From Delphinus delphis (taxonomy: Eukaryota; Chordata; Mammalia; Artiodactyla; Delphinidae), in the NCBI RefSeq assembly GCF_949987515.2, contig NW_027192651.1, positions 4,464,001 through 4,528,000 on the forward strand: a stretch of DNA of 64,000 bases, in the 5' to 3' direction. The notes under the pieces were generated by a model. The model saw only the letters and a program-made list of their open reading frames with translations. It did not search any database and was not told the origin of the DNA. Positions 48,417 through 61,049 of the stretch are shown here, in pieces. Made by a program: the position numbers and the translations under genes. How positions within the stretch are numbered: position 1 is the stretch's first letter; each line of letters starts with the position of its first letter.

Positions 48417-49994
48417 CCCTTTGAAGTCATATTGCATGGTACCCATTACAAGGGTCTCAGGTCTCCAGGTTTAAGGTATTCTTCCTTCAGCAAATCATGC
48501 ATGTGGAACCTAGAGTATGATCAACATGTGATCGGGAGACGTGTTCAAATATGTCTCAGTTTTCGTACCCTGGTACTCGGGTGCAACATTCCAGACGCTT
48601 TACTAACACTTTCCCGACTTGGAGAGTCAGTCCCTTTAACCTCCTGTTTGGCCCAGTTTGCAATTTCTGCGGAAGATGAACAGGAGTAGCGAGAACCAAT
48701 GAGAGACTAGCTGGAGGTGTCTGGACGGGCAAATTTAACTCTCATTTCCCACCAGGAAGAGGAATTAACCAAAGGCTCAGCGTGCCGTGCCGGAACCAGA
48801 TTAGGGCCTGAAGCCATCCTGCGGTGTTGCGGCCAGCTCACAAGAAAGCGAGTTGAAGAAAGGAGCTCAGGGGCACTGTAATTCACAAACCTGCAGAGTT
48901 ATAAATGACAGCTATCGTCCAAAAATATACTAAAGTAAGGCTGCCAAGAGGACTTGAAAACGGGGCAGAATTGCAGGAAACCGATTTCAGGAGGTAGACT
49001 GGAATTGCATTGAAAGCATAGGAAAAGAGGCAGAACGTCCACAATGATGCACTTGGCCAAAAAGGGCGTATGCAATTTTTCCTGAATATGTTCAGGAAAA
49101 AACGCATACGCCCTTTTTGGCCAACCAAGCAAGCTTGCAAAGGAAATCTGCACTACAATGAAGTCTCACTTCCCCCCGGTCAAAAGGGCCATCTGAAAAA
49201 AGTGTAAAATCCAGAAAGGCAGGACATGCCATGGGTAACTGGGAGCCTTGTTATGCTGATGGACGGGATGTAAATTGCCAACAGACACTCGGGAGAAGTG
49301 TATGGTGTTTCCTGAAACATCTAAAAAACAAAGCAACAGAGCCTAGGGCACTTCCACTTATGGTCCTATAGCAGAGGGAAATTAAAATCAAAAAGACACA
49401 GCCACCCCAATGTTTGGGACGCCTCTGTTTACAAGAACCTCATTTACCGTACAAGTTCAATATCACAGAAAGTGAAAAATGGATAAAGAACTTGTGGTAC
49501 TTACGTACAATGCAGTATCATTCAGCAATGAAATCTATGTCATCAGGCCCGTAGCAGCATAATGAGTGGATTCAGGTACGATGATTCTAACTGAAATAAG
49601 TCACACAGAAAAAGAAACATCATAAGTTATCACTAATACACGGAATGTAAACTTGGCTACACAGGAACTGAATTACAGAACAGAACAGGGTCTCAAATTT
49701 AGAAAACCACCTTATGCTTGCTTAAGGGGAAAGGTGAGTTGGGGTGCTGCATAAAACCAGAGATTGAAATGAGCACAGATAAAGTTCCTTAAGGCAAATA
49801 TAAAATAGACAAGAGCTACTCCTTGCTCAACGAAATGGACTCAACACCCCATATTAAACGCCTAAGAATGTACCTGACTAGTAAGTATCTTAAAACCTAT
49901 GGATTGCTATGTCTCCGAAAGAGAATCAAGCATGTGTACAGGGGCATAAACGCAGCAGTGACAGGATTGGAGAGGTTCGGTGAGCAAATGAAGA
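48417..49994 (+). repeat. Satellite monomer, alpha
   Basis: 1578 bp, near copy of 45259. Palindrome at 49053-49124 is imperfect (ATGCAATTTTTCC). Private change: GCAAATATAAAATAGAC near 49795. Confidence 0.9.
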
Positions 49995-51574
49995 CCCTTT
50001 GAAGTCATATTGCATGGTACCCATTCCACGGGTTTCAACTACCCAGGTTTAAGGTATTCTTCCTTCAGCTAAAACATGCATGTGGAACCTAGAGTATGAT
50101 CAACCGTGGTATCGGGAGACGTGTTCAAATATGTCTCAGTTTTCGTACCCTGGTACTCGGGTGCAACATTCCAGACGCTTTACTAACACTCTCCCGACTT
50201 GGAGAGTCAGTCCCTTTAACCTCCTGTTTGGCCCAGTTTGCAATTTCTGCGGAAGATGAACAGGAATAGCGAGAACCAATGAGAGACTAGCTGGAGGTGT
50301 CTGGACGGGCAAATTTAACTCTCATTTTCCACCAGGAAGAGGAATTAACCAAAGGCTCAGCGTGCCGTGCCGGAACAAGATTAGGGCCTGAAGGCATCCT
50401 GCGGTGTTGCGGCCAGCTCACAAGAAAGCGATTTGAAGAAAGGAGCTCAGGGGCACTGTAATTCACAAACCTGCAGAGTTATAAATGACAGCTATCGTCC
50501 AAAAATATACTGAAGTAAGGCTGCCAAGAGGACTTGAAAGCGGGGCAGAATTGCAGGAAACCGATTTCAGGAGGTAGACTGGAATTGCATTGAAAGAATA
50601 GGAAAAGAGGCAGAACGTCCACAATGATGCACTTGGCGAAAAAGGGCGTATGCGTTTTTTCCTGAATATATTCAGGAAAAAACGCATACGCCCTTTTTGG
50701 CCAACCAAGCAAGCTTGCAAAGGAAATCTGCACTACAATGAAGTCTCACATCCCCCCGGTCAAAAGGGCCATCTGAAAAAAGTGTAAAATCCAGAAAGGC
50801 AGGACAGGCCATGGAGAACTGGGAGCCTTGTTATGCTGATGGGCGGGATGTAAATTGCCAACAGACACTCGGGAGAAGTGTATGGTGTTTCCTGAAACAT
50901 CTAAAAAACAAAGCAACGGAGCCTAGGGCACTTCCACTTATGGCCCTATAGCTTAGGGAAATTAAAATCAAAAAGACACAGCCACCCAAAAGTTTGGGAC
51001 GCCTCTGTTTACAAGAACCTCGTTTACCGTACAAGTTCAATATCACAGAAAGTGAAAAATGGATAAAGAAGATGTGGTATTTACTTACAATGCAGTATCA
51101 CTCAGCAATGAAATCTATGTCATCAGGCCCGTAGCAGCATAATGAGTGGATTCAGGTACGATGATTCTAACTGAAATAAGTCACACAGAAAAAGAGACAT
51201 CATAAGTTATCACGAATACACGGAATGTAAACTTGGCTACACAGGAACTGAATTACAGAACAGAACAGGGTCTCAAATTTAGAAAACCACCTTATGCTTG
51301 CTTAAGGGGAAAGGTGAGTTGGGGTGCTGCATAAAACCAGAGATTGAAATGAGCACAGATAAAGTTCCTTAAGCCAAATATGGAATAGACAAGAGCTACT
51401 CCTTGCTCAACGAAATGGACTCAACACCCCATATTAAACGCCTAAGAATGTACCTGACTAGTAAGTATCTTAAAACCTATGGATTGCTATGTCTCCGAAA
51501 GAGAATCAAGCATGTGTACAGGGGCATAAACGCAGCAGTGACAGTATTGGAGAGGTTCGGTGAGCAAATGAAGA
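49995..51574 (+). repeat. Satellite monomer, beta-like
   Basis: 1580 bp. CCGTGGTATCGGG replaces CCGTGTGATCGGG. From about 50382 it is identical, as far as I can see, to the next monomer at a distance of 1,580 bp. Palindrome at 50633-50704 with the TTGGCG mismatch. Confidence 0.9.
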
Positions 51575-53154
51575 CCCTTTGAAGTCATATTGCATGGTAC
51601 CCATTCCACGGGTCTCAACTACCCAGGTTTAAGGTATTCTTCCTTCAGCTAAAACATGCATGTGGAACCTAGAGTATGATCAACCGTGGTATCGGGAGAC
51701 GTGTTCAAATATGTCTCAGTTTTCGTACCCTGGTACTCGGGTGCAACATTCCAGACGCTTTACTAACACTCTCCCGACTTGGAGAGTCAGTCCCTTTAAC
51801 CTCCTGTTTGGCCCAGTTTGCAATTTCTGCGGAAGATGAACAGGAATAGCGAGAACGAATGAGAGACTAGCTGGAGCTGTCTGGACGGGCAAATTTAACT
51901 CTCATTTCCCACCAGGAAGAGGAATTAACCAAAGGCTCAGCATGCCGTGCCGGAACCAAATTAGGGCCTGAAGGCATCCTGCGGTGTTGCGGCCAGCTCA
52001 CAAGAAAGCGATTTGAAGAAAGGAGCTCAGGGGCACTGTAATTCACAAACCTGCAGAGTTATAAATGACAGCTATCGTCCAAAAATATACTGAAGTAAGG
52101 CTGCCAAGAGGACTTGAAAGCGGGGCAGAATTGCAGGAAACCGATTTCAGGAGGTAGACTGGAATTGCATTGAAAGAATAGGAAAAGAGGCAGAACGTCC
52201 ACAATGATGCACTTGGCGAAAAAGGGCGTATGCGTTTTTTCCTGAATATATTCAGGAAAAAACGCATACGCCCTTTTTGGCCAACCAAGCAAGCTTGCAA
52301 AGGAAATCTGCACTACAATGAAGTCTCACATCCCCCCGGTCAAAAGGGCCATCTGAAAAAAGTGTAAAATCCAGAAAGGCAGGACAGGCCATGGAGAACT
52401 GGGAGCCTTGTTATGCTGATGGGCGGGATGTAAATTGCCAACAGACACTCGGGAGAAGTGTATGGTGTTTCCTGAAACATCTAAAAAACAAAGCAACGGA
52501 GCCTAGGGCACTTCCACTTATGGCCCTATAGCTTAGGGAAATTAAAATCAAAAAGACACAGCCACCCAAAAGTTTGGGACGCCTCTGTTTACAAGAACCT
52601 CGTTTACCGTACAAGTTCAATATCACAGAAAGTGAAAAATGGATAAAGAAGATGTGGTATTTACTTACAATGCAGTATCACTCAGCAATGAAATCTATGT
52701 CATCAGGCCCGTAGCAGCATAATGAGTGGATTCAGGTACGATGATTCTAACTGAAATAAGTCACACAGAAAAAGAGACATCATAAGTTATCACGAATACA
52801 CGGAATGTAAACTTGGCTACACAGGAACTGAATTACAGAACAGAACAGGGTCTCAAATTTAGAAAACCACCTTATGCTTGCTTAAGGGGAAAGGTGAGTT
52901 GGGGTGCTGCATAAAACCAGAGATTGAAATGAGCACAGATAAAGTTCCTTAAGCCAAATATGGAATAGACAAGAGCTACTCCTTGCTCAACGAAATGGAC
53001 TCAACACCCCATATTAAACGCCTAAGAATGTACCTGACTAGTAAGTATCTTAAAACCTATGGATTGCTATGTCTCCGAAAGAGAATCAAGCATGTGTACA
53101 GGGGCATAAACGCAGCAGTGACAGTATTGGAGAGGTTCGGTGAGCAAATGAAGA
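51575..53154 (+). repeat. Satellite monomer, beta-like, product of single-unit duplication
   Basis: 1580 bp. The right part equals that of 49995 and the left part equals that of 53155, each at a distance of 1,580 bp, as expected for a one-monomer tandem duplication. Shared private variants: AGAACGAATGAG, GGAGCTGTCTGG, CAGCATGCCG, AACCAAATTAGG. Palindrome at 52213-52284 with the TTGGCG mismatch. Confidence 0.92.
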
Positions 53155-54734
53155 CCCTTTGAAGTCATATTGCATGGTACCCATTCCACGGGTCTCAACT
53201 ACCCAGGTTTAAGGTATTCTTCCTTCAGCTAAAACATGCATGTGGAACCTAGAGTATGATCAACCGTGGTATCGGGAGACGTGTTCAAATATGTCTCAGT
53301 TTTCGTACCCTGGTACTCGGGTGCAACATTCCAGACGCTTTACTAACACTCTCCCGACTTGGAGAGTCAGTCCCTTTAACCTCCTGTTTGGCCCAGTTTG
53401 CAATTTCTGCGGAAGATGAACAGGAATAGCGAGAACGAATGAGAGACTAGCTGGAGCTGTCTGGACGGGCAAATTTAACTCTCATTTCCCACCAGGAAGA
53501 GGAATTAACCAAAGGCTCAGCATGCCGTGCCGGAACCAAATTAGGGCCTGAAGGCATCCTGCGGTGTTGCGGCCAGCTCACAAGAAAGCGATTTGAAGAA
53601 AGGAGCTCAGGGGCACTGTAATTCACAAACCTGCAGAGTTATAAATGACAGCTATCGTCCAAAAATATACTGAAGTAAGGCTGCCAAGAGGACTTGAAAG
53701 CGGGGCAGAATTGCAGGAAACCGATTTCAGGAGGTAGACTGGAATTGCATTGAAAGCATAGGAAAAGAGGCAGAACGTCCACAATGATGCACTTCGCCAA
53801 AAAGGGCGTATGCGTTTTTTCCTGAATATATTCAGGAAAAAATGCATACGCCCTTTTTGGCCAACCAAGCAAGCTTGCAAAGGAAATCTGCACTACAATG
53901 AAGTCTCACTTCCCCCAGGTCAAAAGGGCCATCTGAAAAAAGTGTAAAATCCAGAAAGGCAGGACAGGCCATGGAGAACTGGGAGCCTTGTTATGCTGAT
54001 GGGCGGGATGTAAATTGCCAACAGACACTCGGGAGGAGTGTATGGTGTTTCCTGAAACATCTAAAAAACAAAGCAACAGAGCCTAGGGCACTTCCACTTA
54101 TGGTCCTATAGTTTAGGGAAATTAAAATAAAAAAGACACAGCCACCCCAAAGTTTGGAACGGCTTTGTTTACAAGAACCTCGTTTACTGTACAAGTTCAA
54201 CATCGCAGAAAGTGAAAAATGGATAAAGAAGTTGTGGTATTTACTTACAAAGCAATATCACTCAGCAATGAAATCTATGTCATCAGGCCCTTAGCAGCAC
54301 AATGAATGGATTCAGGTACGATGATTCTAACTGAAATAAGTCACACAGAAAAAGAAACATCATAAGTTATCACTAATACACGGAATGTAAACTTGGCTAC
54401 ACAGGAACTGAATTACAGAACAGAACAGGGTCTCAAATTTTGAAAACCAACTTATGCTTGCTTAAGGGTAAAGGTGAGTTGGGGTGCTGCATAAAACCAG
54501 AGATTGAAATGAACACAGATAAAGTTCCTTAAGCCAAATATGGAATAGACAAGAGCTACTCCTTGCTCAACGAAATGGACTCAACACCGCATATTAAACG
54601 TCTAAGAATGTACCTGACTAGTAAGTATCTTAAAACCTATGGATTTCTATGTCTCCGAAGGAGAATCAAGCATGTGTACAGGGGCATAAACGCAGCAGTG
54701 ATAGGATTGTAGAGGTTCGGTGAGCAAATGAAGA
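53155..54734 (+). repeat. Satellite monomer, beta, mosaic
   Basis: 1580 bp. The left part matches 51575. From about 53757 it instead matches 56314 at a distance of 3,159 bp (CACTTCGCCAAAAAG, GGAGGAGTGTATGG, AATGAATGGATTC, AAATTTTGAAAACC). Palindrome at 53793-53864, two mismatches. Confidence 0.9.
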
Positions 54735-56313
54735 CCCTTTGAAGTCATATTGCATGGTACCCATTCCACGGGTTTCAACTACCCAGGTTTAAGGTATTCT
54801 TCCTTCAGCTAAAACATGCATGTGGAACCTAGAGTATGATCAACATGTGATCAGGAGACGTGTTCAAATATATCTCAGTTTTCGTACCCTGGTACTCGGG
54901 TGTAACATTCCAGACGCTTTACTAACACTCTCCCGACTTGGAGAGTCAGTCCCTTTAACCTCCTGTTTGGCCCAGTTTGCAATTTCTGCGGAAGATGAAC
55001 AGGAATAGCGAGAACCAATGAGAGACTAGCTGGAGGTGTCTGGACGGGCAAATTTAACTCTCATTTCCCACCAGGAAGAGGAATTAACCAAAGGCTCAGC
55101 ATGCCGTGCCGGAACCAGATTAGGGCCTGAAGCCATCCTGCGGTGTTGCGGCCAGCTCACAAGAAAGCGAGTTGAAGAAAGGAGCTCAGGGGCACTGTAA
55201 TTCACAAACCTGCAGAGTTATAAATGACAGCTATCGTCCAAAAATATACTAAAGTAAGGCTGCCAAGAGGACTTGAAAGCGGGGCAGAATTGCAGGAAAC
55301 TGATTTCAGGAGGTAGACTGGAATTGCATTGAAAGCATAGGAAAAGAGGCAGAACGTCCACAATGATGCACTTGGCCAAAAAGGGCGTATGCGATTTTTC
55401 CTGAATATGTTCAGGAAAAAACGCATACGCCCTTTTTGGCCAACCAAGCAAGCTTGCAAAGGAAATCTGCACTACAATGAAGTCTCACTTCCCCCCGGTC
55501 AAAAGGGCCATCTGAAAAAAGTGTAAAATCCAGAAAGGCAGGACATGCCATGGAGAACTGGGAGCCTTGTTATGCTGAAGGGCGGGATGTAAATTGCCAA
55601 CAGACACTCGGGAGAAGTGTATGGTGTTTCCTGAAACATCTAAGAAACAAAGCAACAGAGCCTAGGGCACTTCCACTTATGGTCCTATAGCTTAGGGAAA
55701 TTAAAATCAAAAAGACACAGCCACCCCAAAGTTTGGGACGCCTCTGTTTACAAGAACCTCGTTTACCGTACAAGTTCAATATCACAGAAAGTGAAAAACG
55801 GATAAAGAACTTGTGGTACTTACGTACAATGCAGTATCACTCAGCAGTGAAATCTATGTCATCAGGCCCGAAGCACCATAATGAGTGGATTCAGGTACGA
55901 TGATTCTAACTGAAATAAGTCACACAGAAAAAGAAACATCATAAGTTATCACTAATACACGGAATGTAAACTTGGCTACACAGGAACTGAATTACAGAAC
56001 AGACCAGGGTCTCAAATTTAGAAAACCAACTTATGCTTGCTTAAGGGGAAAGGTGAGTTGGGGTGCTGCATAAAACCAGAGATTGAAATGAGCACAGATA
56101 AAGTTCCTTAAGGCAAATATGGAATAGACAAGAGCTACTCCTTGCTCAACGAAATGGACTCAACACCACATATTAAACGCCTAAGAATGTACCTGACTAG
56201 TAAGTATCTTAAAACCTATGGATTGCTATGTCTCCGAAAGAGAATCAAGCATGTGTACAGGGTCATAAACGCAGCAGTGACAGGATTGGAGAGGTTCGGT
56301 GAGCAAATGAAGA
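54735..56313 (+). repeat. Satellite monomer, alpha
   Basis: 1579 bp. One-base-short ATCAACATGTGATCAGG, TATATCTCAG, GCTGAAGGGCGGG, AAAAACGGATAAAG and CCCGAAGCACCATAATG; all recur at 57894. Palindrome at 55372-55443 is imperfect (GCGATTTTTCC, AATATGTTC). Confidence 0.9.
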
Positions 56314-57893
56314 CCCTTTGAAGTCATATTGCATGGTACCCATTCCACGGGTTTCAACTACCCAGGTTTAAGGTATTCTTCCTTCAGCTAAAACATGCAT
56401 GTGGAACCTAGAGTATGATCAACCGTGTGATCGGGAGACGTGTTCAAATATGTCTCAGTTTTCGTACCCTGGTACTCGGGTGCATCATTCCAGACGCTTT
56501 ACTAACACTCTCCCGACTTGGAGAGTCAGTCCCTTTAACCTCCTGTTTGGCCCAGTTTGCAATTTCTGCGGAAGATGAACAGGAATAGCGAGAAAGAATG
56601 AGAGACTAGCTGGAGGTGTCTGGACGGGCAAATTTAACTCTCATTTCCCACCAGGAAGAGGAATTAACCAAAGGCTCAGCGTGCCGTGCCGGAACCAGAT
56701 TAGGGCCTGAAGCCATCCTGCGGTGTTGCGGCCAGCTCACAAGAAAGCGATTTGAAGAAAGGAGCTCAGGGGCACTGTAATTCACAAACCTGCAGAGTTA
56801 TAAATGACAGCTATCGTCCAAAAATATACTGAAGTAAGGCTGCCAAGAGGACTTGAAAGCGGGGCAGAATTGAAGGAAACCGATTTCAGGAGGTAGACTG
56901 GAATTGCATTGAAAGCATAGGAAAAGAGGCAGAACGTCCACAATGATGCACTTCGCCAAAAAGGGCATATGCGTTTTTTCCTGAATATATTCAGGAAAAA
57001 ATGCATACGCCCTTTTTGGCCAACCAAGCAAGCTTGCAAAGGAAATCTGCACTACAATGAAGTCTCACTTCCCCCAGGTCAAAAGGGCCATCTGAAAAAA
57101 GTGTAAAATCCAGAAAGGCAGGACAGGCCATGGAGAACTGGGAGCCTTGTTATGCTGATGGGCGGGATGTAAATTGCCAACAGACACTCGGGAGGAGTGT
57201 ATGGTGTTTCCTGAAACATCTAAAAAACAAAGCAACAGAGCCTAGGGCACTTCCACTTATGGTCCTATAGTTTAGGGAAATTAAAATAAAAAAGACACAG
57301 CCACCCCAAAGTTTGGAACGGCTTTGTTTACAAGAACCTCGTTTACTGTACAAGTTCAACATCGCAGAAAGTGAAAAATGGATAAAGAAGTTGTGGTATT
57401 TACTTACAAAGCAATATCACTCAGCAATGAAATCTATGTCATCAGGCCCTTAGCAGCACAATGAATGGATTCAGGTACGATGATTCTAACTGAAATAAGT
57501 CACACAGAAAAAGAAACATCATAAGTTATCACTAATACACGGAATGTAAACTTGGCTACACAGGAACTGAATTACAGAACAGAACAGGGTCTCAAATTTT
57601 GAAAACCAACTTATGCTTGCTTAAGGGTAAAGGTGAGTTGGGGTGCTGCATAAAACCAGAGATTGAAATGAACACAGATAAAGTTCCTTAAGCCAAATAT
57701 GGAATAGACAAGAGCTACTCCTTGCTCAACGAAATGGACTCAACACCGCATATTAAACGTCTAAGAATGTACCTGACTAGTAAGTATCTTAAAACCTATG
57801 GATTTCTATGTCTCCGAAGGAGAATCAAGCATGTGTACAGGGGCATAAACGCAGCAGTGATAGGATTGTAGAGGTTCGGTGAGCAAATGAAGA
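56314..57893 (+). repeat. Satellite monomer, beta
   Basis: 1580 bp. Right part nearly equal to 53155 at a distance of 3,159 bp. GTGCATCATTCC in the left part links it to 59473. Palindrome at 56952-57023, with mismatches TTCGCC and GGGCATATGCG. Confidence 0.9.
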
Positions 57894-59472
57894 CCCTTTG
57901 AAGTCATATTGCATGGTACCCATTCCACGGGTTTCAACTACCCAGGTTTAAGGTATTCTTCCTTCAGCTAAAACATGCATGTGGAACCTAGAGTATGATC
58001 AACATGTGATCAGGAGACGTGTTCAAATATATCTCAGTTTTCGTACCCTGGTACTCGGGTGTAACATTCCAGACGCTTTACTAACACTCTCCCGACTTGG
58101 AGAGTCAGTCCCTTTAACCTCCTGTTTGGCCCAGTTTGCAATTTCTGCGGAAGATGAACAGGAATAGCGAGAACCAATGAGAGACTAGCTGGAGGTGTCT
58201 GGACGGGCAAATTTAACTCTCATTTCCCACCAGGAAGAGGAATTAACCAAAGGCTCAGCATGCCGTGCCGGAACCAGATTAGGGCCTGAAGCCATCCTGC
58301 GGTGTTGCGGCCAGCTCACAAGAAAGCGAGTTGAAGAAAGGAGCTCAGGGGCACTGTAATTCACAAACCTGCAGAGTTATAAATGACAGCTATCGTCCAA
58401 AAATATACTAAAGTAAGGCTGCCAAGAGGACTTGAAAGCGGGGCAGAATTGCAGGAAACTGATTTCAGGAGGTAGACTGGAATTGCATTGAAAGCATAGG
58501 AAAAGAGGCAGAACGTCCACAATGATGCACTTGGCCAAAAAGGGCGTATGCGATTTTTCCTGAATATGTTCAGGAAAAAACGCATACGCCCTTTTTGGCC
58601 AACCAAGCAAGCTTGCAAAGGAAATCTGCACTACAATGAAGTCTCACTTCCCCCCGGTCAAAAGGGCCATCTGAAAAAAGTGTAAAATCCAGAAAGGCAG
58701 GACATGCCATGGAGAACTGGGAGCCTTGTTATGCTGAAGGGCGGGATGTAAATTGCCAACAGACACTCGGGAGAAGTGTATGGTGTTTCCTGAAACATCT
58801 AAAAAACAAAGCAACAGAGCCTAGGGCACTTCCACTTATGGTCCTATAGCTTAGGGAAATTAAAATCAAAAAGACACAGCCACCCCAAAGTTTGGGACGC
58901 CTCTGTTTACAAGAACCTCGTTTACCGTACAAGTTCAATATCACAGAAAGTGAAAAACGGATAAAGAACTTGTGGTACTTACGTACAATGCAGTATCACT
59001 CAGCAGTGAAATCTATGTCATCAGGCCCGAAGCACCATAATGAGTGGATTCAGGTACGATGATTCTAACTGAAATAAGTCACACAGAAAAAGAAACATCA
59101 TAAGTTATCACTAATACACGGAATGTAAACTTGGCTACACAGGAACTGAATTACAGAACAGACCAGGGTCTCAAATTTAGAAAACCAACTTATGCTTGCT
59201 TAAGGGGAAAGGTGAGTTGGGGTGCTGCATAAAACCAGAGATTGAAATGAGCACAGATAAAGTTCCTTAAGGCAAATATGGAATAGACAAGAGCTACTCC
59301 TTGCTCAACGAAATGGACTCAACACCACATATTAAACGCCTAAGAATGTACCTGACTAGTAAGTATCTTAAAACCTATGGATTGCTATGTCTCCGAAAGA
59401 GAATCAAGCATGTGTACAGGGTCATAAACGCAGCAGTGACAGGATTGGAGAGGTTCGGTGAGCAAATGAAGA
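57894..59472 (+). repeat. Satellite monomer, alpha
   Basis: 1579 bp, almost identical to 54735. The only change I noticed is AAAAAACAAAG against AAGAAACAAAG near 55643. Palindrome at 58531-58602, imperfect as in 54735. Confidence 0.9.
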
Positions 59473-61049
59473 CCCTTTGAAGTCATATTGCATGGTACCC
59501 ATTCCACGGGTTTCAACTACCCAGGTTTAAGGTATTCTTCCTTCAGCTAAAACATGCATGTGGAACCTAGAGTATGATCAACCGTGTGATCGGGAGACGT
59601 GTTCAAATATGTCTCAGTTTTCGTACCCTGGTACTCGGGTGCATCATTCCAGACGCTTTACTAACACTCTCCCGACTTGGAGAGTCAGTCCCTTTAACCT
59701 CCTGTTTGGCCCAGTTTGCAATTTCTGCGGAAGATGAACAGGAATAGCGAGAACCAATGAGAGACTAGCTGGAGGTGTCTGGACGGGCAAATTTAACTCT
59801 CATTTCCCACCAGGAAGAGGAATTAACCAAAGGCTCAGCGTGCCGTGCCGGAACCAGATTAGGGCCTGAAGCCATCCTGCGGTGTTGCGGCCAGCTCACA
59901 AGAAAGCGATTTGAAGAAAGGAGCTCAGGGGCACTGTAATTCACAAACCTGCAGAGTTATAAATGACAGCTATCGTCCAAAAATATACTGAAGTAAGGCT
60001 GCCAAGAGGACTTGAAAGCGGGGCAGAATTGCAGGAAACCGATTTCAGGAGGTAGACTGGAATTGCATTGAAAGCATAGGAAAAGAGGCAGAACGTCCAC
60101 AATGATGCACTTGGCGAAAAAGGGCGTATGCGTTTTTTCCTGAATATATTCAGGAAAAAACGCATACGCCCTTTTTGGCCAACCAAGCAAGCTTGCAAAG
60201 GAAATCTGCACTACAATGAAGTCTCATTTCCCCCCGGTCAAAAGGGCCATCTGAAAAAAGTGTAAAATCCAGAAAGGCAGGACAGGCCATGGAGAACTGG
60301 GAGCCTTGTTATGCTGATGGGCGGGATGTAAATTGCCAACAGACACTCGGGAGAAGTGTATGGTGTTTCCTGAAACATCTAAACAACAAAGCAACAGAGC
60401 CTAGGGCACTTCCACTTATGGTCCTATAGTTTAGGGAAATTAAAATCAAAAAGACACAGCCACCCCAAAGTTTGGAACGGCTCTGTTTACAAGAACCTCG
60501 TTTACAGTACAAGTTCAACATCGCAGAAAGTGAAAAATGGATAAAGAAGTGGTATTTACTTACAAAGCAATATCACTCAGCAATGAAATCTATGTCATCA
60601 GGCCCTTAGCAGCACAATGAGTGGATTCAGGTATGATGATTCTAACTGAAATAAGTCACACAGAAAAAGAAACATCATAAGATATCACTAATACACGGAA
60701 TGTAAACTTGGCTACACAGGAACTGAATTAGAGAACAGAACAGGGTCTCAAATTTAGAAAACCAACTTATGCTTGCTTAAGGGGAAAGGTGAGTTGGGGT
60801 GCTGCATAAAACCAGAGATTGAAATGAGCACAGATAAAGTTCCTTAAGCCAAATATGGAATAGACAAGAGCTACTCCTTGCTCAACGAAATGGACTCAAC
60901 ACCGCATATTAAACGTCTAAGAATGTACCTGACTAGTAAGTATCTTAAAACCTATGGATTTCTATGTCTCTGAAAGAGAATCAAGCATGTGTACAGGGGT
61001 ATAAACGCAGCAGTGATAGGATTGGAGAGGTTCGGTGAGCAAATGAAGA
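59473..61049 (+). repeat. Satellite monomer, beta
   Basis: 1577 bp. A three-base loss leaves GATAAAGAAGTGGTATTTAC near 60540. Palindrome at 60111-60182 with the TTGGCG mismatch. TATAGTTTAGGG is present. Confidence 0.9.
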
